Of a stretch of 17,378 nucleotides of DNA, positions 1 to 6,629 are shown piece by piece. Numbering within the stretch: position 1 is the first letter of the stretch; each line of letters begins with the position of its first letter. Below the pieces are notes generated by a model. The model ran no database searches. It worked only from the letters and a program-made list of their open reading frames with translations, and was not told the origin of the DNA. The translations under genes and the position numbers were made by a program. Origin of the DNA: Fen-1298 sp050015675 (GTDB lineage Bacteria > Bacteroidota > Ignavibacteria > UBA10030); assembly GCA_050015675.1 (NCBI GenBank), contig JBEKAY010000058.1, positions 1 through 17,378 on the forward strand, given 5' to 3'.

Positions 1-479
1 CGACTTATAGCGGCGGCAGCACTTTGATCCGGTAACTCTCTGATTTTATCAGAAGAGACAACATTCATGATAGTGTTGGATGAGAGCTGCTGGTTAATAG
101 CTTCATGCTGTCCTCGCGCTTGCGCAGTTACTACAACTTCTTCGCCTTCTATCGCTTCGCTTAGAATTGAAAAATTCAGTTCAAGTGTTGCACCCCCTTT
201 TACCTCAACCGTTGTCTCTTTACTGCGGTAACCTATATAGCTGACTTTCAGTGTATATGAACCGGGAGGAATCGCATTTATTATATATTTACCATACACA
301 TCAGATGGAGATCCCAAGCTGGTACCTTTTAGCGTAACATTTGCTCCAATCATAGCCTCGCCTGTTGTTGCATCCGTAATAGTACCTTTAATCTGTCCGG
401 ATTCCTGTTGAGCCGAGAGGTATGGAGTGCCAAGTAATAGAAGGGAAATGATTAAAAAAGATTTTGTAAAAAAATTCAT
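1..479 (-). CDS. TonB-dependent outer-membrane receptor, N-terminal part (runs off the left edge)
   Basis: This is the first ~159 codons of a TonB-dependent receptor; the beta-barrel lies beyond the window edge. Residues 1-23 are a typical signal peptide (Lys near the N-terminus, a Leu/Ile-rich core, then LSAQ at the cleavage site). Residues ~28-110 form a carboxypeptidase-regulatory-like beta-sandwich domain, with GTITDATTGEAMIGANV and later GSYTLKVSYIGYRS. After it comes EEVVVTAQARGQ, the start of the plug domain, and then IRELPDQSAAAAIS, where plugs of this type begin. Receptors of this family import substrates such as oligosaccharides or metal chelates across the outer membrane using TonB/ExbBD energy. 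The substrate cannot be read from this part. The ATG at 477-479 is supported by a GAGG-type ribosome site a few bases upstream. It stands apart from the chemotaxis cluster, behind a ~500-nt gap. Confidence 0.9.
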   Translation of the reverse strand, partial: MNFFTKSFLIISLLLLGTPYLSAQQESGQIKGTITDATTGEAMIGANVTLKGTSLGSPSDVYGKYIINAIPPGSYTLKVSYIGYRSKETTVEVKGGATLELNFSILSEAIEGEEVVVTAQARGQHEAINQQLSSNTIMNVVSSDKIRELPDQSAAAAIS

Positions 480-674
480 ATTTACCTCACTTTTTGAGTT
501 TTTAAAATGTTGAAGAGATCTATGAAAAACAAAAATTTAAAGTCGATTATCATAAGCTACCTACTAAAGGAATAAACTTGTCACTATTCATGTCACTTTA
601 TCGAGTACTAATTTTTGACTTGTAGAAATCCATCTTCTGATGGAACATAGGGGAAATTTAAAAACAGTTGAGTT

Positions 675-703
675 ATTATAAGTTGATTTATTTTTAATCA
701 AAA
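675..703 (-). promoter_or_regulatory. Candidate sigma-70-like promoter for the TonB receptor gene
   Basis: On the minus strand a TTTTGA box (698-703) is separated by 17 nt from a perfect TATAAT box (675-680). It would give a leader of roughly 190 nt before the receptor ATG. The inverted repeat TTGATT/AATCAA (683-688 and 696-701) lies inside it and could be an operator. The background is AT-rich, so a chance match is quite possible. Bacteroidota also often use a different -33/-7 consensus. Confidence 0.3.
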
Positions 704-847
704 ATCAAACAAACTATGCATACGCGATTCAGACGTGGTTCCTGACATCTCAGAAGTCAAAATAAAATACCATCTCAATATTCATATTTAAGAATAATGA
801 GTATTGCACTCGGACGAATAGAAAAATTCGATTATGTTTTATAAGTG

Positions 848-861
848 TTGAATCGATTCAA
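848..861. promoter_or_regulatory. 14-bp perfect palindrome resembling a LacI/GalR-family operator
   Basis: TTGAATCGATTCAA is a perfect dyad with a central CG step. LacI/GalR-family operators generally have this form: a 14-18 bp palindrome centred on CG. On the minus strand a TATAAA box follows within about 12 nt. It lies ~370 nt upstream of the TonB receptor start, in a stretch that also holds a sugar-binding-protein relic, so control of a carbohydrate-uptake gene is plausible. No LacI-type regulator gene is in the window. Confidence 0.35.
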
Positions 862-1003
862 TATTACTAAGTTGATTTTCTAAAAGCAAGTAAAAAATAC
901 TTTTTTCTTGGAAAGTGTAATAGCTCATTAAGAATGGCATGGTTTACGTCCAATTGAAATGTCAGGTTTGCATATGTTAGACGTCCTCAAAAGAGAAAGG
1001 ACT

Positions 1004-1279
1004 TCAGGCATGGAACAAACCATAACAATGAGTATGAAAGACTAATCCAAGAGCTTTTTGGTTTAGGTTAAAGATCAGATTTACATCGTTGTTAGACATT
1101 CTCCATACAATCTGGCACAACACACGAGCACTGTCATCCACATCGCGTGCTTTAGAAAGTTCACGTTTCAAACTATCCACCGGAAGTGGATATTGAGCAT
1201 ATGATTTTAATTGAACCCCAAAAATGAGGAGATACAACAACCAAGAAGTAAAAAATATTAATGACTTATTTCTATTCAT
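1004..1279 (-). pseudogene. Truncated remnant of a secreted TPR-type sensor protein
   Basis: This 91-codon frame starts with a clear signal peptide (residues ~1-29, basic start, aromatic/Leu-rich core, ending SYAQ). It continues with VDSLKRELSKARDVDDSARV, then a WRMSNND segment and a NLNQKALGLV segment. Periplasmic TPR-containing histidine kinases and adenylate cyclases of Bacteroidota commonly begin this way, with a helix of the DSLKxxL type, then DxSRV, then a first TPR helix pair. Those proteins usually run for several hundred residues. Here the resemblance ends at about residue 78, followed by an unrelated tail and a stop. There is no obvious ribosome-binding site. I read it as the 5' remnant of a broken gene; a real short secreted protein is the alternative. 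Confidence 0.5.
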
Positions 1280-1533
1280 GGAGCGATCGTGATAGACAAG
1301 AATCGTAACTTTTCACAGGCATACGTTATTCATTATTACGTACTTTAAGGAAGGATTATTCAATAATCAAGCTATGAATAAACTCAACAGCGACTAAACA
1401 ATTTTTCAATAAAAGAACAATCCTGCATTGACTATCGTCATTCAATAGGCATCTAATATTTTGCAGGCATTTTAAAATATACTTCCTTGAAGAATGATAA
1501 GACTTTGTTCCTTGCTGAAATTTTTATCAAGAT
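1280..1533. other. Non-coding gap between two gene relics
   Basis: AT-rich stretch without a supported coding frame on either strand. The only symmetric element I see is a 7-1-7 dyad, GATTATT/AATAATC, at 1354-1368, about 75 nt upstream of the 1004-1279 relic. Its role is unknown. Confidence 0.4.
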
Positions 1534-1797
1534 TCAATAAGGGCAGTTCTTAAAAACCAAAGGATTGACATCGGATGAAATAACTTCAAATTCTGGATTT
1601 AATTCAGTTGGGTCCCATCTCTCGTAACAAAACGAAATCGTCCAATTTATTTCGGGCGATTTTCCTTGGTTCACAACTTATCGCATACTCATCTTATATT
1701 TTGCACCCAATTCTTTAGCAGCGATACAAGTACCCGAATACGCAGCAATGAAAATCGGGTTCGTACTAATTTTTCCAACCACGACATTGGTTATTCT
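1534..1797 (-). pseudogene. Relic resembling a periplasmic sugar-binding protein (type 1 fold)
   Basis: The minus-strand frame from 1797 to the TGA at 1534-1536 reads through with one in-frame TAA (1678-1680). Before the stop it encodes VVVGKISTNPIFIAAYSG and then IAAKELGAKYKM. This matches the first strand-helix unit of ribose/rhamnose-type ABC-transporter binding proteins, which read roughly as V-I-G-K-S-x-x-x-P-x-F-x-A-A-x-x-G-A-x-x-A-A-x-E-L-G. After the stop, a DPTELNP segment resembles the later S-C-S-D-P-x-x-L-x-P motif of the same family, but the spacing is too short and flanking residues have diverged. There is no signal peptide or start codon in frame, and a stop lies directly upstream at 1798-1800. 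The best reading is a decayed internal fragment. The family assignment is from memory of motif patterns, not an alignment. Confidence 0.45.
1635..1662 (-). terminator. Weak hairpin, possible end of the chemotaxis operon
   Basis: AAATCGTCC (1635-1643) and GGGCGATTT (1654-1662) can form a 9-bp stem with a 10-nt loop. On the minus strand one position is a C-A mismatch and the stem is followed by CGTTTTGTT, so it is a mediocre terminator. It is the only hairpin I found downstream of the last operon gene. It sits inside the sugar-binding-protein relic, which lowers confidence. Confidence 0.25.
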
Positions 1798-1868
1798 TCA
1801 CCACCGAAAATTACTACCGAAAGCGTTGTCATTACTTATTCTAGATTTGACAGCACTATATCCGATTT

Positions 1869-3521
1869 TTACTTTTCTGCAAAATTTCTATGAATGATTG
1901 GCAGCGACGAATTATCCTTAACTATGTATTTCGATCGTGGCTTCAATTCAAATGATTTCTGCGAAGGCAAAGAATATTCCTCACGTTCTTTTTGTGATGT
2001 TAGTTTAAATTGATTGACAAGTTGTTGAAGAGCTTCCGTCAATCGATTCAAATCTTCCGCAGCACGAGCAATTTGCTGAGTGCCTGAAGCTGTTTGTTGA
2101 GTAACCGTGGCAATGGCTTCCATATTTTTGCTGATTTGTTCGCTGGTACTCGATTGTTCTTCGTTTGCAACTGCAATCTGCGACACCATGTCTGTAACCT
2201 TTTGCGAGGTCTGAACGATCTCCTGCAACGATGCCCCAGCCCGATCCGCTAACACAATCCCTGCATCTACTTGCTTTGTTGCATTCGCCATCGAGCTAAC
2301 GGCGCCATGGCTATCTGATTGTATTTGCTGAATCATGCCAGCAATTTGCTTTGTCGCTTTTGTGGTTTGCTCTGCCAATTTCCTCACTTCATCGGCAACC
2401 ACTGCAAATCCGCGACCCTGTTCACCCGCCCTCGCTGCTTCGATAGCCGCATTGAGTGCTAACAGATTTGTTTGGTCGGCAATATGTTCGATCACGCCAA
2501 TTATCTCACCAATTTGATCACTTGATTTACCAAGATTCTGAATTGTTCCTGCAGATTCTCGCACAACATTCGCAATCTGTTTCATCTCGGTCACCGTGTC
2601 TGTAACGACTTTTCCACCTTGCTCTGCAGCGGCTTTGGCTTGCTCTGCGGTATGTGCAGTTTCTCCCGCATTCTCTGAATTCACAGCAATGGTTTTGGCC
2701 ATTTGCTCAACCGCCCTTGCTATTTCCTCCGATTGCGAGGTTTGTTCTTGAGAACCCGCTGCCATCTGTTCCGTGCTTGAGCTTATCTCAGCGCTTGCAC
2801 TCGCAACAGATGCTGCCGTTTCTGATACTTGAAGCAATGTATCGCGGATAGACCCTACAAACCGATCGAAGGAATGTTGAAGATGGCCCATTTCATCTTG
2901 CCGTGTAGTGTTAAATTGTGTATTGAGATCTGCATTGTCGATACTTACCTGCACAGCTTTAATATCTCTAACTAACACTCGCGCAAAATAAATCACATAT
3001 ATAATACCTGCGACAAGAATTAAAAAATTGATTGCGATGGATAACAATGTTTGTTTAAAAATAGCATCCAACACAGGGCCCATGGAAACACCGACAATCG
3101 TTGTACCTAATTTCCTGTCCTTATATTCGATGGGACGCGTCGCCACAACAATGTCTTTCGCATCGTCAAATTCTCCACGCCGCATGAGTGTGGGTAAATC
3201 ATATACTAGCTGCCGTGGATTGTGTTCAATAATTGTTTTATTGGACTCGTCCAGTATCAATACAAACATTACAGCAGCATCTGCCTTCGCCCAGTTGAAA
3301 GACGTTTGAACAAGATCGAAGTTGCCATCGTTCAATCCTGCTCCGACCGAGAATGAGAGTGTTTCTGCAAGTAACCGTGCGTTTTGATCAGATGCATCAC
3401 GACCTGCCGACCGCTGATTGATCGCATAATAAATAATTCCAAATAGAAAAATCGCCAGCAACGGAAGGAGAAATCTCCCAATCAATGTGGCTTGTAATGA
3501 TTTTTTAAATATATTCACCAT
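1869..3521 (-). CDS. Methyl-accepting chemotaxis protein (transmembrane MCP)
   Basis: A 550-residue chemoreceptor for the CheA circuit of the same cluster. Membrane segments at ~13-35 and ~158-180 flank a ~120-residue periplasmic sensor. The sensor is too short for a dCache domain and fits a single PAS-like (sCache or CHASE8-type) fold. A HAMP linker follows (~180-233), then a long cytoplasmic coiled coil with the family-defining hairpin tip around 343-386 (IEHIADQTNLLALNAAIEAA and GRGFAVVADEVRKLAEQT), where CheA and CheW dock. Gln/Glu-rich stretches on both arms are candidate methylation sites. There is no C-terminal CheR-binding pentapeptide of the NWETF type. I chose the ATG at 3519-3521, preceded by AAGGAG at a good distance; a TTG 51 nt further upstream would add 17 residues but has no such site. 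It is the last gene of the collinear cluster, 53 nt after the TPR/REC gene. The ligand is unknown. Confidence 0.93.
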   Translation of the reverse strand: MVNIFKKSLQATLIGRFLLPLLAIFLFGIIYYAINQRSAGRDASDQNARLLAETLSFSVGAGLNDGNFDLVQTSFNWAKADAAVMFVLILDESNKTIIEHNPRQLVYDLPTLMRRGEFDDAKDIVVATRPIEYKDRKLGTTIVGVSMGPVLDAIFKQTLLSIAINFLILVAGIIYVIYFARVLVRDIKAVQVSIDNADLNTQFNTTRQDEMGHLQHSFDRFVGSIRDTLLQVSETAASVASASAEISSSTEQMAAGSQEQTSQSEEIARAVEQMAKTIAVNSENAGETAHTAEQAKAAAEQGGKVVTDTVTEMKQIANVVRESAGTIQNLGKSSDQIGEIIGVIEHIADQTNLLALNAAIEAARAGEQGRGFAVVADEVRKLAEQTTKATKQIAGMIQQIQSDSHGAVSSMANATKQVDAGIVLADRAGASLQEIVQTSQKVTDMVSQIAVANEEQSSTSEQISKNMEAIATVTQQTASGTQQIARAAEDLNRLTEALQQLVNQFKLTSQKEREEYSLPSQKSFELKPRSKYIVKDNSSLPIIHRNFAEK

Positions 3522-3574
3522 GGCTTTGCTCCTTATATATCTCTGAGTGAGCGTACTATATTGTTTTGTCAATA

Positions 3575-4882
3575 CTAATTGTTTTTTAGCTGTTTATATC
3601 GTTTTAATTTCCCTTTGATAGTATCGAGAAGCATTTCACCGGAAAAAGGTTTTGTCAGATAATCATCTGCTCCTAAGCCTTTTCCGTATCGTATCATGCC
3701 CTCATCAATCATTCCGCTTAGAAAAATGAATGGTACGTGACTTAGATGATGCAACTGTCGGACTTTTTCGTAGAACGAAAATCCTCCAATTGTTGAAGTT
3801 TCGAGATTGATGTCAGAAACGATCAAATCAGGCATATCCTGTTTAAGCCCGGTAAGTGCTTCATCAGACGTATTGAAAGCCTGTACAACAAATCCTCCAC
3901 CTTCAAGCACCCGTACGATCATTCCAAGTGTATTCTCATCGTCATCAATAACATAAAGCGTGGGCTTAGTTTGATGTTGACCAAATTCCACAAGGACTTT
4001 TGACTCGACTCTTGAATGTGCCTCTGATGAAATATGATACTTTTGTCGCAGTTCATTAATAACAGCCGAGCGCTCCTTCGCATTCATCCCTGAAGTCCAA
4101 ACAAGCGTGAATGCATGCGCATAGGATTCTTCCTTGGCTTCTAACTCAAGCTGTGTGTGCTCCTCCATTGTAATACGAAGAGAAGTTCGCAAGTCCCTAA
4201 GCTGACTCTCTTCTTCCGGTGAGATTGCACCATCTGCCCATGCAAGCAACAACACTCGTTTGTACATATCGTGGGCTTGTTCATTTGATTTCGTCGCCTG
4301 TTCATTCTGTTGTGCTGCTATCGGTGCAGGTCTTTGCTGTGGCACAGGTTTTTCCTGTCGTGCAGGTTTTTCTTGCGGCACACTTTCAATTTTTCGAGAT
4401 TGATCTGGGGGAATATTGGGTGCACGTCCAGGGGTCGTTGAAGTGGGAGTGGCATCGGGTGTTGTTTGCCCTTTAGCGGCACGTATTAAATCCTCCTGGT
4501 GTCGTTTCTCTGCTTCGAGTTTTTTCTGATGCCATTCCTCTAATTGCCTCACTTGCGCATCTTCTCTTTTTAACCGCTCCTCTTCTGCTCGCCGGCGATC
4601 TGCATCGAGTTTTGCTCGTGCTGCGTCTTCCATCGCGCCACGGTTAGATACTGCAGTTCTTTTCTTTTCTGTTTCCTCTTTCAGGAAAGCAATTCGCTCT
4701 TGGAATGCATAAATGTATGCATTTGTTGGATCAATCTTCTTTGCTTTATCGAGATGCTCTTTTGCCTCGTCTAAATATCCTGCTTTGATAGCTTGGTCAA
4801 CCACTTTTAAAATATGGTTGGCTTCCATTCGAGTTTCTTCGGACGTATTCGGCGTCGTTGTCATCACTTGTTGGTCAATCAC
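3575..4882 (-). CDS. TPR / coiled-coil / TerB-like / C-terminal receiver protein
   Basis: A 435-residue soluble protein of unusual build. Residues ~20-62 form one TPR-like helical hairpin (AGYLDEAKEHLDKAKKIDP). Residues ~62-135 are a highly charged coiled coil. Residues ~140-200 are a Pro/Gln-rich linker with a six-residue repeat (QEKPAR, QEKPVP, QQRPAP). Residues ~205-298 look like a TerB-like helical module (LLLAWADGAISPEEESQLRD) followed by a second, more divergent copy. Residues ~307-430 are a CheY-type receiver with acidic pocket D313-D315, phosphoacceptor D357, S389 and K411. No DNA-binding or enzymatic output domain is visible. It is probably a phosphorylation-controlled scaffold fed by a nearby kinase. 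The first possible start is GTG at 4880-4882; an in-frame ATG at 4862-4864 would drop six residues. Neither has a clear ribosome site. The receiver is certain; the TerB-like call is moderate. Confidence 0.85.
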   Translation of the reverse strand: MIDQQVMTTTPNTSEETRMEANHILKVVDQAIKAGYLDEAKEHLDKAKKIDPTNAYIYAFQERIAFLKEETEKKRTAVSNRGAMEDAARAKLDADRRRAEEERLKREDAQVRQLEEWHQKKLEAEKRHQEDLIRAAKGQTTPDATPTSTTPGRAPNIPPDQSRKIESVPQEKPARQEKPVPQQRPAPIAAQQNEQATKSNEQAHDMYKRVLLLAWADGAISPEEESQLRDLRTSLRITMEEHTQLELEAKEESYAHAFTLVWTSGMNAKERSAVINELRQKYHISSEAHSRVESKVLVEFGQHQTKPTLYVIDDDENTLGMIVRVLEGGGFVVQAFNTSDEALTGLKQDMPDLIVSDINLETSTIGGFSFYEKVRQLHHLSHVPFIFLSGMIDEGMIRYGKGLGADDYLTKPFSGEMLLDTIKGKLKRYKQLKNN

Positions 4883-4973
4883 AATTTCTATACACTATTG
4901 TTGATAATATTACTACCACGTAGATAATTTATGCCACAGTTTTCAGCTTCTGCTAAGTTCATTATTACTTGCA

Positions 4974-6572
4974 CTAACAACGTTCTTGGTACCACCATCG
5001 TCTGACTATTTCACTAACATTTGTCGGTTCAGTCTTACGTTTCCATTTATCAAAAAATTGTATGTCAGCGCTTGCCGGTTCAGGATCTGGCGGATCCACC
5101 TGAATACGCAATGGCATAGGAACAGCATCGCCGACAAACAATCCCTCTCCTTGACGAAGCGAAGGTAGTAGGCTTTCAAGACCGGGATATGTATCTGCAA
5201 CGAGCCGGCACACATAATTCTGATCCACTGGATTTGTAAGACGCATTACTACAAAATTGTTACATTGAGATAAAATCGTTTCAGAAATATCAGAGGGCCT
5301 CTGGCTTACGATCATACAGCTTACCCCGTATTTTCTGCCTTCTTTTGCAATACGTTCAACAGTGCGCCTGGCCGCTTGTGTTCCTTCTGTGCTTGTTGAT
5401 AAATAGTTATGCGCTTCTTCAAAGACCAAGAGGATCGGACATTCACGGCGGCTAATATTCCAGAAATTAAAATCAAATGCTAACCTCGCCATAAGAGAAA
5501 CGACGGTGTTCACGATATCGAAGGGAACACCACTCATGTCCATTATCGTAATCTTCGCACCCCCATTAGGTCCGAACATTTTTGTTAGCAATTCCGAAAA
5601 CGATGCAGAGTGAATATATAGTCTGGGTTTAAACATGAAGTCATAACGCGGGTCGTTTAATTTAGTATCGAGTTGCACGAGAAATCTGGCAAATTTTCCA
5701 TAGAAAGGACCGTTTTTTTCCGAATCAAGTGTTTCTATTTTCGAACGAACTTTTTCGAAATCGTAGTACACAGGTGTATCAATCGTCAGGACGTTTTTCA
5801 ATTCCGGATTTTGTAAACGTTTTGCTTGGAACACAAGCTCTTTCAAAACGGTAATATGAGTTGCGGCGTGGTCATCTGAAGGATTAACGAATACTTCCGT
5901 CATTTCTTGAAAAGTCATTAACCAGAATGGCAACTCGAGTTCCGTTAGATTTAGATACTGACTGTTTTTCGGAAAAGCGTTGTGATATTCATTGTGTATA
6001 TCTAAAATGACAACTTTCGTATCAGGAAAGCCCACTACTTTTTGAAGAATTGAGGCGACCGTACACGACTTACCGGAGCCACTTGTTCCAATCACCGCAA
6101 GGTGTTTTCCAAAAAATCGGTTTGGATCAATATAGGCGCGTTCGTTTTCAAAAAGCGAGAGTCTGCCTGTCGAAAACCCGAATCGCTGAAACACTGAAAA
6201 AGCAATAGCAAGATCTTTTTCTTCCATAATATATACGGGTGTTTCTGCAGTGGGAAAAGTTGAAACGCCGCGCTCAAAAATACCATTCTTCACAGATCCA
6301 ATAAGAGAAATTATCATTTCATAATGAGATTTCGTTTTCCCATTTTCCCCATATTCGAACTTCTTGAATTCTGACACCATACCAAGCAAGACTTGTCTGC
6401 CAGTCGGCACAAGTACATAAGTACCTATCTGCCCTATTGGATATGATTTCCCATTCAACTGGACTGAAAGACTTGCTAATTGCGAATCAAGTGCAACAGT
6501 CGCAGTTGAAGTTGTAACCTTCCTAATGACACCGATTCTTTTTTGATCCCAAATTGTTTTAACAGCAGCCAT
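4974..6572 (-). CDS. HerA-like hexameric ATPase (HAS-barrel plus DUF87/FtsK-HerA ATPase)
   Basis: A 532-residue protein of the HerA branch of the FtsK/HerA translocases. Residues ~1-115 are a beta-rich HAS-barrel-like domain. The ATPase core has Walker A GTSGSGKS (162-169), a DIHNEY segment after the next strand (191-196), Walker B LLVFEEAH (381-388), a conserved ERIAKEGRKYG helix (406-416) that typically supplies the inter-subunit arginine, and SQRPSD (423-428). The end (VDPPDPEP, 492-499) resembles the C-terminal brace of bacterial HerA proteins. HerA relatives act as hexameric rings that move DNA, with the nuclease NurA in archaea and with SIR2 or nuclease partners in bacterial defence. 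None of those partners is present here. It sits co-directionally, 57 nt after the hybrid kinase and 91 nt before the TPR/REC gene. Its substrate is unknown; all motifs for an active ATPase are intact. Confidence 0.9.
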   Translation of the reverse strand: MAAVKTIWDQKRIGVIRKVTTSTATVALDSQLASLSVQLNGKSYPIGQIGTYVLVPTGRQVLLGMVSEFKKFEYGENGKTKSHYEMIISLIGSVKNGIFERGVSTFPTAETPVYIMEEKDLAIAFSVFQRFGFSTGRLSLFENERAYIDPNRFFGKHLAVIGTSGSGKSCTVASILQKVVGFPDTKVVILDIHNEYHNAFPKNSQYLNLTELELPFWLMTFQEMTEVFVNPSDDHAATHITVLKELVFQAKRLQNPELKNVLTIDTPVYYDFEKVRSKIETLDSEKNGPFYGKFARFLVQLDTKLNDPRYDFMFKPRLYIHSASFSELLTKMFGPNGGAKITIMDMSGVPFDIVNTVVSLMARLAFDFNFWNISRRECPILLVFEEAHNYLSTSTEGTQAARRTVERIAKEGRKYGVSCMIVSQRPSDISETILSQCNNFVVMRLTNPVDQNYVCRLVADTYPGLESLLPSLRQGEGLFVGDAVPMPLRIQVDPPDPEPASADIQFFDKWKRKTEPTNVSEIVRRWWYQERC

Positions 6573-6629
6573 AATATTTTATCTCATCATTGTGTCGCGA
6601 TACCGACGACATTCTACTAAATTTATAAA

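Larger units (their letters stand above)
480..1003. other. AT-rich intergenic region without a supported gene
   Basis: About 520 nt between the TonB receptor and the 91-codon relic. No frame on either strand gives a convincing protein. The only items I can point to are the LacI-like palindrome at 848-861, the candidate promoter at 675-703 and a small CGAAT/ATTCG hairpin near 815-830. The region may include decayed downstream sequence of the relic at 1004-1279, but I could not align any of it with a TPR continuation. Confidence 0.5.

Noticed and set aside
1666..1893. Plus-strand ORF of 75 codons just beyond the 1635-1662 hairpin
   Set aside because: Opposite the sugar-binding relic and the end of the MCP gene. 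The minus strand shows the family-like sequence, and the plus translation is Ser/Thr-rich without motifs.
3522..3572. Upstream TTG start for the MCP adding 17 residues
   Set aside because: The ATG at 3519-3521 has an AAGGAG site at proper spacing and places the basic start right before the first membrane segment, as usual in MCPs.
4321..4382. Tandem nucleotide repeats in the TPR/TerB/REC gene, considered as a CRISPR or mobile repeat
   Set aside because: They are in frame and encode a six-residue Pro/Gln-rich linker repeat; only three imperfect copies exist and there are no spacers.
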